A stretch of 9,686 bases of DNA from Actinomycetes bacterium (GCA_025464025.1 JAODBP010000205.1:1-9686), one strand, 5' to 3'; numbered from the stretch's first letter, positions 1 to 7,483 are shown. Made by a program: numbers and translations. Notes: a model not told the origin generated them from the sequence alone.

Positions 1-528
1 GGGGGCGGGATCCGCTCGGTCGACGACGCCCGCAAGCTGCTGCGGGCCGGGGCCGACAAGGTCAGCATCAACACGGCGGCCATCCAGCGACCGTCGCTCA
101 TCGCCGAGATCGCCGAGGTGTTCGGCAGCCAGTGCGTGGTCGTGGCCATCGACGCCCGCCGCACCACGATGGGCTTCGAGGTGCACACCCACGGCGGGCG
201 GAAGCCGGCGGGCCTCGACGCGATCACGTGGGCCGTCATCGCCGAGCGCCTCGGCGCGGGCGAGATCCTCCTCACCTCGATGGACCGCGACGGCACCCGC
301 GACGGCTTCGACCTCGAGCTGACCCGGGCCGTGTCCGACGCCGTCAACGTGCCGGTGATCGCCAGCGGCGGCGTGGGTGGCCTCGACCACCTGGTCGAAG
401 GGGTGACCGAGGGCGGCGCCGATGCCGTGCTGGCGGCGTCGATCTTCCACTTCGGCGAGCACACGGTGGCCGACGCCAAGCGGGTCATGCTCGCCGCCGG
501 CCTCAACGTGCGACCGCCGGCCCGATGA
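1..528 (+). CDS. hisF: Imidazole glycerol phosphate synthase cyclase subunit HisF (3' part)
   Basis: This gene is open from the first base of the window in frame 1, so only the C-terminal 175 residues are present; the family is usually about 255 residues. HisF is a TIM-barrel cyclase that works with the glutaminase HisH. It converts PRFAR plus ammonia into imidazole glycerol phosphate and AICAR in cytoplasmic histidine synthesis. Visible signatures are the phosphate-binding GGGIRS at the very start, the GADKVSINT strand, the [10 protein letters not shown] motif (the Asp at bases 283-285 begins the DRDG that carries the second catalytic aspartate), the second phosphate-binding strand [10 protein letters not shown], and [14 protein letters not shown] near the end. 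The first catalytic aspartate lies in the missing N-terminus. The TGA stop overlaps the ATG of the next gene (ATGA), which suggests translational coupling. Assignment is firm because motif order and spacing match the family. Confidence 0.97.
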   Translation, partial: GGGIRSVDDARKLLRAGADKVSINTAAIQRPSLIAEIAEVFGSQCVVVAIDARRTTMGFEVHTHGGRKPAGLDAITWAVIAERLGAGEILLTSMDRDGTRDGFDLELTRAVSDAVNVPVIASGGVGGLDHLVEGVTEGGADAVLAASIFHFGEHTVADAKRVMLAAGLNVRPPAR

Positions 529-962
529 GGCGGCTGGCCCTGCTGGTGGCCGTGCTGGCCCTGGCCTCGTGCGGAGGTTCGACCATGGGTGGTGCCTCGG
601 GGGCGTCGGCCGACGCCCAGGTGACGTTCTCGCCCGACCCCCTCCAGGTGGGGCCGGTGACGTGGACGGTCACGGTCACCAACGACACGAGCGACGACCT
701 GAAGCTCACGTTCGGCACCGGCCAGCGAGCCGACGTGACCCTGAGCCGGGGCGGCCAGGCCGCCTACCAGTGGAGCCGGGGGATGCTGTTCACCCAGATG
801 GTCGAGGACGTCACCGTGCCGGCCGGGGGCAACAAGGCCTTCACCCTCGACGAGCCTGGCCTCGACGTCGACCCGGGGGAGTACACGCTCACCGCCCGGG
901 TGACGGCTTCGAACCGCACGTACCTGAAGGTGACCCGCCAAGTCACCGTCCGGGGTCACTGA
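525..962 (+). CDS. Small lipoprotein with BsuPI-like (intracellular proteinase inhibitor) domain
   Basis: The predicted product has 145 residues. It starts at the ATG overlapping the hisF stop, which places the signal peptide exactly: two Arg at positions 2-3, a hydrophobic core, and the lipobox LASC with Cys16 as the expected lipidated residue. A short Gly/Ser/Ala linker leads to one beta-rich domain (about residues 30-143). Its elements [46 protein letters not shown] and [12 protein letters not shown] follow the BsuPI family (PF12690) in order. The family is named after an intracellular proteinase inhibitor of Bacillus subtilis, but this copy is clearly built for export and membrane anchoring, so an inhibitor role should not be assumed. 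It could be an Ig-like extracytoplasmic binding domain. The longer reading frame reaching upstream of 525 in the same frame is a shadow of hisF. Confidence 0.85.
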   Translation: MRRLALLVAVLALASCGGSTMGGASGASADAQVTFSPDPLQVGPVTWTVTVTNDTSDDLKLTFGTGQRADVTLSRGGQAAYQWSRGMLFTQMVEDVTVPAGGNKAFTLDEPGLDVDPGEYTLTARVTASNRTYLKVTRQVTVRGH

Positions 963-972
963 CGGTACCGTC
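961..972. repeat. 12-bp perfect palindrome upstream of the GroES-like gene
   Basis: GACGGTACCGTC equals its own reverse complement. It starts within the lipoprotein stop codon and ends 5 bases before the GTG of the next gene, overlapping the proposed -10 element. It could be a binding site for a dimeric regulator. A 12-base palindrome is expected by chance about once or twice in this length of sequence, so position is the only argument. Confidence 0.3.
966..971 (+). promoter_or_regulatory. Candidate -10 element (TACCGT) for a leaderless GroES-like transcript
   Basis: TACCGT matches TAnnnT and lies exactly six bases before the GTG at 978, the spacing expected if transcription begins at the start codon. 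No Shine-Dalgarno sequence is seen before this GTG. The same arrangement occurs upstream of hisI. No convincing -35 box is visible. Confidence 0.45.
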
Positions 973-977
973 GAGTC

Positions 978-1307
978 GTGCCCGAGCCCGATGACAAGCA
1001 GCCGATCAAGATGCTCAACGACCGGGTCCTGGTGCACATCCCCTCGGCCGAGGGCGAACGCCGGTCGCGGTCGGGCATCCTGATCCCGGCCACCGCGGTC
1101 ATGGGCAAGCGCCTCACGTGGGCCGAGGTGGTGGCCGCCGGCCCCAACGTCCGCTCCATCGAGATCGGCGATCGGGTCCTGTTCAACCCCGAGGACCGCT
1201 TCGAGGTCGAGGTCCAGAACGAGGAGTACCTCATCCTCCGCGAGCGCGACATCCATGCCGTGGCCGCCGCCCGCCTCGACGGCGGCAGCACCGGGCTGTA
1301 CTTGTAA
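978..1307 (+). CDS. GroES-like co-chaperone paralogue (Cpn10 family)
   Basis: The product has 109 residues with a GTG start. It matches the Cpn10/GroES family (PF00166): [11 protein letters not shown] at the N-terminus, a mobile-loop-like segment with [12 protein letters not shown] (the hydrophobic ILI corresponds to the tripeptide by which GroES contacts GroEL), [10 protein letters not shown], then IEIGDRVLF and [15 protein letters not shown]. It differs from canonical GroES in having an elongated loop (VMGKRLTW) and a C-terminal extension ending STGLYL. From memory, that ending marks a conserved second GroES-like family in actinobacteria that is distinct from the groES of the groES-groEL operon. 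No groEL lies in the window. It may cap or modulate a chaperonin, but its actual partner is unknown. The next gene is convergent, with 59 bases between the stops. Confidence 0.88.
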   Translation: MPEPDDKQPIKMLNDRVLVHIPSAEGERRSRSGILIPATAVMGKRLTWAEVVAAGPNVRSIEIGDRVLFNPEDRFEVEVQNEEYLILRERDIHAVAAARLDGGSTGLYL

Positions 1308-1332
1308 GAGGCATCAAAGCCGCTGATTCGAA

Positions 1333-1346
1333 GGCTCGGCGGAGCC
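1333..1346. terminator. Weak hairpin between convergent genes
   Basis: GGCTC and GAGCC form a 5-bp GC-rich stem around a 4-base loop (GGCG) in the 59-base gap between the GroES-like stop and the DUF2332 stop. There is no following T-run on either strand, so it is at best a weak intrinsic terminator. Termination here may instead depend on Rho. Confidence 0.25.
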
Positions 1347-1366
1347 GTCCGGGCCCTTGAGCTACG

Positions 1367-2386
1367 TCAAGCGAGCCACTCCAGCGGCGTGCCGTGGAAG
1401 CCGGAGGTGGCCAGCAGCCGCTCCTCGCCGCCGGGCCAGATGGTGAGCCGGGTCTCGGCCCTGCCGTCGCCGGGTTCGAAGCGGACGTAGGCGAGGGGCG
1501 CGTCGTCGGTGGCCCGGCGGGCGGCCCGACCGAGGGCGAGGTCGATCTCCTGCCGCGAGGTCGGGGAGAGGTACTGCCACACGATCGAGTGGAACACCAC
1601 GGTGGCCTGACCCACGTTGCGGCCGGTGAGCTGGCCGGCCAGCCACGTCCCGGCGTCGGCGGCGTCGACGGCGGCCGGATGGGCGGCGGCGGCATCGAGG
1701 GCGGCCTCGAGCGTGCGGAAGCGGGCCACCTCACCGGCCCACACGAACGACAGCAGGAGCAGGCGATCCTTGGCGTCGGCGGGGTCGAGCGGGTTCGGGT
1801 CGCACCCCCGGCGCCCCACCACCGGCGTGGGCCCGATCGCCGGAACGGCCCCGGAGAGCTCGGCTCGTATGCGCACCGTCGACGCGGCGTTGCCGGCCAC
1901 GGTGTCGCCGAGCTCGTAGGCGTAGTCGTCGAAGCGCAGCAGGAGCCCGGCGCTGGCGCCCAGCTCGAGCAGGCGGAGGGGGAGCCCGGTCTGCCGGTGC
2001 ACGGCGTGGAAGGCGGCGGCCAGCGGTGCCGTCCGGCCCGCCTCGTTGGTCTGCACCGGTCGGAGGTCGAGCCGATCGTCGTCCATGAGGGCCACGAACG
2101 CCTTGGCCGCCGCCTCGATGTCACCATCGCCTCCGCACGTCGGGAGGTGGCGGGCGTAGTCGGGCGCGCCACCGCACAGCGCCAGCCGGTGGGCGGCGCC
2201 GGCCAGGCGGAGGGCGAGGGCGGCGCCGGTGGGCAGATGGGCGTGGGGCGCCAGCCGATCCCAGGTGGCGCCCCCCTCGGCGGCGTCGTCGTGGGCGGCC
2301 GCCAGCACGGCGGCGGTGAGTGGGTCCCACGTGTTGTCGGCCTGCCAGCGCACGCCAGCCAGCACCTTCGCTCGATCGTCGTGCAT
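1367..2386 (-). CDS. DUF2332 family protein of unknown function
   Basis: The product has 339 residues, starting at the ATG (MHDDRAK) at 2386-2384; the open frame continues far upstream but is a shadow there. The sequence matches the DUF2332 family (PF10094) along its length: an alpha-helical N-terminal half, VQTNEAGR at residues 111-118, LRLLELGASAGLLLRFDDYAY at about 138-157, GCDPNPLDP at 195-203, LLLSFVWAGEVARF at 210-223, and VVFHSIVWQYLSP at 263-275. GASAGLLL followed by acidic residues resembles motif I of Rossmann-fold methyltransferases, so a SAM-binding role is a reasonable guess, but the family has no established reaction that I know of. It is transcribed divergently from the citrate synthase-like fusion across 57 bases holding an inverted repeat, so the two may share regulation. 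No signal peptide is seen, so it is probably cytoplasmic. Confidence 0.88.
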   Translation of the reverse strand: MHDDRAKVLAGVRWQADNTWDPLTAAVLAAAHDDAAEGGATWDRLAPHAHLPTGAALALRLAGAAHRLALCGGAPDYARHLPTCGGDGDIEAAAKAFVALMDDDRLDLRPVQTNEAGRTAPLAAAFHAVHRQTGLPLRLLELGASAGLLLRFDDYAYELGDTVAGNAASTVRIRAELSGAVPAIGPTPVVGRRGCDPNPLDPADAKDRLLLLSFVWAGEVARFRTLEAALDAAAAHPAAVDAADAGTWLAGQLTGRNVGQATVVFHSIVWQYLSPTSRQEIDLALGRAARRATDDAPLAYVRFEPGDGRAETRLTIWPGGEERLLATSGFHGTPLEWLA

Positions 2387-2417
2387 GGACCGACCTTGCG
2401 CCCCGCCGGGTTCTTGG

Positions 2418-2437
2418 TCAACGTTGATTACATCAAC
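2418..2437. promoter_or_regulatory. Composite inverted repeat, candidate operator between divergent genes
   Basis: Three half-sites lie in 20 bases: TCAAC (2418-2422), GTTGA (2423-2427) and TCAAC (2433-2437). The first two form a perfect 10-bp palindrome. The last two belong to a perfect 6-3-6 inverted repeat, GTTGAT-TAC-ATCAAC (2423-2437). The element ends 6 bases before the GTG of the helix-turn-helix/citrate synthase gene. It covers TGTAAT on the minus strand, a five-of-six match to the -10 consensus facing the DUF2332 gene. It is also AT-richer than its surroundings. A dimeric regulator binding here could control both genes, and the adjacent fusion protein is an obvious candidate by proximity only. 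Confidence 0.5.
2427..2432 (-). promoter_or_regulatory. Candidate -10 box (TGTAAT) for the DUF2332 gene
   Basis: Read on the minus strand, TGTAAT differs from TATAAT at one position. It lies about 40 bases upstream of the DUF2332 ATG, inside the inverted repeat. No clear -35 element is seen, so this is a weak promoter prediction. Confidence 0.3.
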
Positions 2438-2443
2438 GCCTGG

Positions 2444-3556
2444 GTGACCACCGAGGAGGCGTGCCAGCGGCTGGGCGTGCGCCCCCAGACGCTCTACGCC
2501 TACGTCAGCAGGGGTCGCCTCACGCCCCGGAAGGAGGGTCGGCGCAGCCGGTTCTCGGTCGACGAGCTCGACCGCCTCGCCGCCAGCGGCCGGCGAGGCA
2601 CCCGCCAGGCCCGGCTCGAGGTGCTCATCGACACCGAGGTCACGCTGCTCGACCCGCGTGGTCGGCTCTACTACCGGGGCGTCGACGCCGTGGCGCTGGC
2701 CACCCGCTGGTCCTACGAGCGCACCGCCGAGTGGCTGTGGAGCGGGCGGGACACCGGCGAGCCGGCGCCGTGGTCGGCCCCCGAGCCGTGGATCGCCTTG
2801 GCTCGGGCAGTCCCGGGGACGCGGCCCGCCGACCGGGTGCGGGTGGCGGTGGCGGCCATCGCCGCCGAGCGGGACGAGGTGCCGGCGGGCGACACCGGCC
2901 GCCGGCTCGTCCCCGCCCTGGTGGCTGCCCTGCCCTTGGTCCATCCGGCCCGGACGGCCCGGATCGCCGGCATCGACCGAGACGACCCCATCGCCGCCCG
3001 GCTGTGGCCTCGACTCTCCCCCCTCGCCCCCACGCCCGCCCGGTTGAAGGTCCTCAACGCCGCCCTCGTCCTGGTGGCCGACCACGAGCTGGCGGTGTCG
3101 ACGGTCGCCGCCCGGGTGGCCTCGTCCTCGTGGGCCCCGCCCGTCGACTGCGTGCTCGCCGGGCTGGCCGCCCACGGTGGTGCCCTCCACGGCGGCGTCA
3201 CCACCGCCGTCCAGCGGGCCATGGTCGAGGGTCGTGCCGGCCCGTCGGGCTTCGGCCACGGCGTCTACCTGGGCGACGATCCGCGGGCGGTGGCCCTGCT
3301 CGCCCTGCTCCGGGAGGTGGCCACGCCGGCCCAGTGGCGGCCGGTGGCGCGAGCCCTCGCCACCGGCGAGCACCCCAACGTGGACCTGGCCCTCGCCGGC
3401 ATGGCCGTGGCCTTCGACATGGTCGACGGCGCCGGCGAGGCCGTCTTCGCCCTCGCCCGCGTCGCCGGCTGGCTGGCCCACGCCGCCGAGGAGCACGACC
3501 GCCCGTTCCGCTTCCGCCCCCGGGCGTCCTATGTCGGTGTCCGCCCGATCGATTGA
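2444..3556 (+). CDS. Helix-turn-helix / citrate synthase domain fusion protein
   Basis: The product has 370 residues. I chose the GTG at 2444 because the DNA-binding domain starts there and it follows the operator-like repeat; a TTG at 2414 would add ten residues. Residues 2-46 form a MerR/excisionase-like helix-turn-helix: TTEEACQRLGV, RPQTLYAYVSRGRL, then a basic wing and RFSVDELDRL. From about residue 55 a citrate synthase fold follows: LIDTEVTLLDPRGRLYYRGV, a shortened helical region, ADHELAVST (His214), LHGGVTTAV (His249), GFGHGVY with DDPRA (His272, Arg281), HPNVDLALAG (Asp314), LARVAGWLAH (Arg339) and FRPRASYVG. These correspond to the substrate-binding and catalytic His/His/Asp and Arg residues of citrate synthases, so activity with oxaloacetate and an acyl-CoA is plausible. 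The domain is shorter than the usual enzyme. It could be an enzyme, a metabolite-sensing regulator, or both. An OsmC-family gene follows after 16 bases. Confidence 0.88.
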   Translation: MTTEEACQRLGVRPQTLYAYVSRGRLTPRKEGRRSRFSVDELDRLAASGRRGTRQARLEVLIDTEVTLLDPRGRLYYRGVDAVALATRWSYERTAEWLWSGRDTGEPAPWSAPEPWIALARAVPGTRPADRVRVAVAAIAAERDEVPAGDTGRRLVPALVAALPLVHPARTARIAGIDRDDPIAARLWPRLSPLAPTPARLKVLNAALVLVADHELAVSTVAARVASSSWAPPVDCVLAGLAAHGGALHGGVTTAVQRAMVEGRAGPSGFGHGVYLGDDPRAVALLALLREVATPAQWRPVARALATGEHPNVDLALAGMAVAFDMVDGAGEAVFALARVAGWLAHAAEEHDRPFRFRPRASYVGVRPID

Positions 3557-3561
3557 CAGCT

Positions 3562-3568
3562 AGGAAGG
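3562..3568 (+). promoter_or_regulatory. Ribosome binding site of the OsmC-family gene
   Basis: AGGAAGG lies four bases before the ATG at 3573. It is a clear Shine-Dalgarno sequence in the 16-base gap after the citrate synthase-like gene, and it fixes the start. It stands out because most other starts in the window have no such site. Confidence 0.7.
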
Positions 3569-3572
3569 CGCC

Positions 3573-4016
3573 ATGTCCGAGCACGGTGTCGAGGTGGAGT
3601 GGGTCCGGGGCGGCGCCGACTTCGGCGTGAAGTACGACCGGACCCACGTGTGGCGGTTCGATGGCGGCGTCGAGGTGCCGGCGTCGTCGGCGCCCGGCCT
3701 GCTCGGCGACCCCAGCCGGGTCGACCCGGAGGAGGCGTTCGTGGCCGCCATCTCCAGCTGCCACATGCTCTGGTTCCTGCACCTGGCCGCCGAGCGCGGC
3801 CTGGTCGTCGACCGCTACGTGGATGGCGCCGTCGGCACCATGCGGCGGGACCCAGCCGGCATCACCTGGATCACCGACGTCGACCTCCGACCGGCCATCG
3901 AGTGGTCGGGCGAGGCGCCGTCACCGGCGGACGTGGATGCCCTGCACCACGCCAGCCACGAGCGGTGCTTCATCGCCAACTCGGTGCGCTCGGCGATCAC
4001 CGTCCACGGCCGCTAG
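3573..4016 (+). CDS. OsmC/Ohr-family protein (probable thiol peroxidase)
   Basis: The product has 147 residues. OsmC/Ohr proteins (PF02566) are homodimeric cytoplasmic peroxidases that reduce organic hydroperoxides with two cysteines. Both expected positions are present: Cys in [19 protein letters not shown] (about residue 63), on the central helix after DPEEAF, and Cys in [14 protein letters not shown] (about residue 130). Early sequence around [14 protein letters not shown] and [13 protein letters not shown] also fits the OsmC-like subgroup, in which residues before the first cysteine contribute to the active site. The sequence alone does not fix which peroxide it uses. It follows the citrate synthase-like gene closely and has its own ribosome binding site, so the two are probably co-transcribed. 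The TAG stop lies in a CTAG that also holds the stop of the convergent tam gene. Confidence 0.9.
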   Translation: MSEHGVEVEWVRGGADFGVKYDRTHVWRFDGGVEVPASSAPGLLGDPSRVDPEEAFVAAISSCHMLWFLHLAAERGLVVDRYVDGAVGTMRRDPAGITWITDVDLRPAIEWSGEAPSPADVDALHHASHERCFIANSVRSAITVHGR

Positions 4017-4777
4017 CGCGAGGCGACGAACAGGATGCGCTTGAAGGCGTAGAAGTACGGCGACCGGTCGCCGAGGGCGGCGAGCAGGCGGCGGCGGTAC
4101 TCGGCCAGGAACTGCTCGTAGGTGTCCTCGTCCATGGCCCGGCGAGCGCGGAGCTGGGCCGTGCCCTTGGTCCACTCGACCACGTCGGCGGTCGAGTCGA
4201 GGTGGTGGCCGAACACCTGGAGGCGCACGTGCTGGCGGACGAAGCCGAGCTCGTCGAGCAGCTCGGCGTAGCGGTCGGGCGCCAGCACGTTGTGGAGGGT
4301 GTCGGGTGGGAGGGTGACGCCCAGCTCGGCGGCCACCTCGTCGATGAGCAGGTGCGACGGGTGGTCGGCGTTTGCCGGCACCTGCACGGCGAGCTGGCCG
4401 CCGTCGGCCAGGGCCCCGGCCCAGCGCCGCAGGACGACCTCGTGGTCGGGCACCCAGTGCAGCGAGGCGCTGGCCACCACCGCATCCCACGGTCGGCCAC
4501 CGCCGTCCCAGGTGGCCAGGTCGCCGGCCTCGAAGGTGACGCCGCCACCGGCCTGGCCGGCGGCCTCGGCCAGCATGGCCGGGCTGCTGTCCACACCGAC
4601 CACCTCGGCCGCCCCCAGCGCCCGCTGGAGCTCGGCCGTCAGGTTGCCCGGCCCGCACCCGAGGTCGGCCACCCGGCCCCCCGGCGTGGGGCCGAGGAGG
4701 CCGACCAGCTCGTCGAACGGCTGGCGCCGCTCGGCGGCGAACTTGTCGTATTGCGCCGGATCCCAGTCGACAGCCAT
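4013..4777 (-). CDS. tam: Trans-aconitate 2-methyltransferase
   Basis: The product has 254 residues, close to the Escherichia coli enzyme in length. Tam is a SAM-dependent cytoplasmic methyltransferase that esterifies trans-aconitate, a spontaneous by-product of cis-aconitate that inhibits aconitase. The N-terminus has the family's W-x-P-x-x-Y start followed by [12 protein letters not shown]. Then come SAM motif [11 protein letters not shown] (residues 36-45), the acidic-loop strand GVDSSPAM (61-68), Asp86 in [19 protein letters not shown] (102-112) and [14 protein letters not shown], all strongly Tam-like. The C-terminal half has [12 protein letters not shown] and a terminal [12 protein letters not shown], also in the family pattern. 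It is transcribed convergently with the OsmC gene, sharing a CTAG for both stops, and divergently from hisI across 72 bases. No Shine-Dalgarno site is seen. Substrate is inferred from family similarity. Confidence 0.9.
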   Translation of the reverse strand: MAVDWDPAQYDKFAAERRQPFDELVGLLGPTPGGRVADLGCGPGNLTAELQRALGAAEVVGVDSSPAMLAEAAGQAGGGVTFEAGDLATWDGGGRPWDAVVASASLHWVPDHEVVLRRWAGALADGGQLAVQVPANADHPSHLLIDEVAAELGVTLPPDTLHNVLAPDRYAELLDELGFVRQHVRLQVFGHHLDSTADVVEWTKGTAQLRARRAMDEDTYEQFLAEYRRRLLAALGDRSPYFYAFKRILFVASR

Positions 4778-4782
4778 GCCGT

Positions 4783-4799
4783 ACTTGTATCACACTTGT
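4783..4799. repeat. Paired ACTTGT direct repeats, 11-bp period, upstream of tam
   Basis: ACTTGT occurs at 4783-4788 and again at 4794-4799, one helical turn apart, just upstream of the tam start (ACAAGT when read in the tam direction). The copy nearer the gene overlaps its candidate -10 element. This could be a tandem regulator site, or chance in an AT-richer promoter region. Confidence 0.35.
4784..4789 (-). promoter_or_regulatory. Candidate -10 element (TACAAG) for a leaderless tam transcript
   Basis: In the tam direction, TACAAG is followed by six bases and then the ATG. It keeps the TA of a TAnnnT element but lacks the final T. Spacing to the start matches the elements before hisI and the GroES-like gene, and no ribosome binding site is visible. 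Confidence 0.35.
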
Positions 4800-4802
4800 C
4801 TA

Positions 4803-4816
4803 GTTCGATTCCGAAC
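4803..4816. repeat. Inverted repeat in the tam-hisI divergent region
   Basis: GTTCG and CGAAC (5-bp arms, 4-base ATTC spacer) lie 33 bases before the hisI start, in the position expected for a -35 region or an operator. It is short and may be chance. Confidence 0.3.
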
Positions 4817-4837
4817 GGGAAGGCAGGCCGCCCGCCC

Positions 4838-4843
4838 TACGAT
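4838..4843 (+). promoter_or_regulatory. Candidate -10 element (TACGAT) for a leaderless hisI transcript
   Basis: TACGAT matches TAnnnT and lies exactly six bases before the hisI GTG, so the message probably begins at or next to the start codon. No Shine-Dalgarno site precedes the GTG. This would drive the whole downstream coupled gene run. Confidence 0.55.
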
Positions 4844-4849
4844 GACCGG

Positions 4850-5204
4850 GTGCCGACCGCCACCCCCATCGACGCGTCTGCCGAGCAGCTCGCCACCGTC
4901 ACCTACAACGACGACGGGCTCGTCCCGGCGATCGTGCAGGAGCACGGCACCGGCGAGATCCTCATGCTGGCGTGGATGAACGAGGCCACCCTGAAGGAGA
5001 CGCTGGCGTCGGGCCGCACCGTGTTCTGGAGCCGATCGCGCCAGGAGCGGTGGGCCAAGGGCGACACCTCGGGCGACCGCCAGTGGGTTCGCGAGGCGTT
5101 CTACGACTGCGACGGCGACACCCTGCTGTTCGTGGTCGAGCAGGAGGGCGCCGGGGCCTGCCACACCGGCGAGCGCACCTGCTTCTACCGATCGTTCGGG
5201 CCCG

Positions 5205-5221
<17 letters not shown>
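4850..5221 (+). CDS. hisI: Phosphoribosyl-AMP cyclohydrolase HisI
   Basis: The product has 123 residues from the GTG at 4850; the open frame runs much further upstream, but only as a shadow of tam and OsmC. HisI opens the adenine ring of phosphoribosyl-AMP in the third step of histidine synthesis and is a zinc- and magnesium-dependent cytoplasmic dimer. Seen here: [41 protein letters not shown], the metal-binding [10 protein letters not shown] (Asp86, Cys87, Asp88, Asp90) and [11 protein letters not shown] (Cys104, Cys111). Cys87, Cys104 and Cys111 are the expected zinc ligands. There is no fused HisE domain, so the pyrophosphatase must be encoded elsewhere. The end overlaps the trpE start by 17 bases, so histidine and tryptophan genes share one message here. 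Confidence 0.96.
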
Positions 5222-6706
<1,485 letters not shown>

Positions 6707-6710
<4 letters not shown>

Positions 6711-7483
6711 CGAGAGCGGCGGTCGTCGACCGCGACGTCGTGCTCGTCCGTGGGGCCGATGCCGCCACCTACCTCCAGGGCCAGCTCAGCCAGGACATCG
6801 CCGCCCTCGAGGTCGGTGCCTCGGCCTTCTCGCTGCTCCTCCAGCCTCAGGGCAAGGTCGACGCCTGGCTCCGCGTCACCCGCATCGCGGAGGACGCGTT
6901 CGCCCTCGACGTCGACGCCGGCTGGGGCGAGCACGTGCTGGCCCGGCTGCGGCGGTTCCTCCTCCGGGTGAAGGTCGAGCTGGAGGCCGTCGACTGGCCG
7001 GTCACCGCCGTCGTCGACGGCGACACCGACGTGCCGCTCGGCGCCTGGAAGGTGGTGCCAGAGCTCGGCGGCGACGGCTTCGACCTGCTCAACGCCAGCG
7101 CGCCCGAGGGCGACGTCGACTACGAGGACCTCCGGGTCCGGGCCGCCGTGCCCCGCATGGGCCGCGAGCTCGACGAGTCGACGATCCCCGCCTCGGCCGG
7201 CATCGTCGACCGCTCGGTCTCGTGGACGAAGGGCTGCTACACCGGCCAGGAGCTCGTCGCCCGCATCGACTCGCGGGGCGACAAGGTGCCGACCAAGCTC
7301 CGCCGAGTCACCGGCGACGTGCCCGCCGGGGCGACGCTCCACCTCGGCGACCGCGAGGTGGGCCACGTCACCAGCGTCGGCTCGGGCGTGGCGCTGGCCT
7401 ACGTGCGCCGCGAGGTGGAGCCCCCGGCCGACGTCGTGGCCCGATGGGCCGGCGGCGAGACGACGGTGCGCATCGAGCCGTGA
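6707..7483 (+). CDS. ygfZ: YgfZ/GcvT-like folate-binding protein
   Basis: The product has 258 residues, starting at the GTG in the GTGA overlap with trpE. It belongs to the YgfZ branch of the aminomethyltransferase (GcvT) fold, tetrahydrofolate-binding proteins that help assemble or repair certain iron-sulfur enzymes in the cytoplasm. The hallmark is the YgfZ signature KGCYTGQEL at residues 175-183, with its essential-type Cys177. Other family features are VRGADAATYLQGQLSQDI (about 14-31), LLLQPQGKVDAWLRV (43-57), an RVRAAVPRMGREL stretch ahead of the signature, and a C-terminal barrel with VGHVTSVGSGVALAYVRRE. It is shorter than the E. coli protein of about 326 residues, mainly through a compact middle, but the signature region is complete. 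Placement behind trpE suggests shared expression, not a shared pathway. The symbol is used for family membership only. Confidence 0.9.

Noticed and set aside
929..947. GGTGAC / GTCACC inverted repeat with 7-base loop near the end of the lipoprotein gene
   Set aside because: It lies inside coding sequence with no T-run. A 6-bp GC-rich stem is common at this composition, so a terminator call is not justified.
1321..1346. GATTCGAA near the end of the GroES-like gene resembling a tRNA T-loop or attachment site
   Set aside because: No acceptor, D or anticodon arms can be built around it, and there is no CCA end or matching repeat elsewhere.
1367..3496. Very long minus-strand open frame (709 codons) covering DUF2332 and extending under the citrate synthase-like gene
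   Set aside because: Only the part from the ATG at 2386 resembles a protein family. The upstream part is low-complexity Gly/Arg/His-rich translation of the opposite strand of a real gene.
4778..5204. Possible tryptophan leader peptide or attenuator ahead of trpE
   Set aside because: trpE starts inside hisI. No short frame with tandem Trp codons and no paired hairpins with a T-run are visible.
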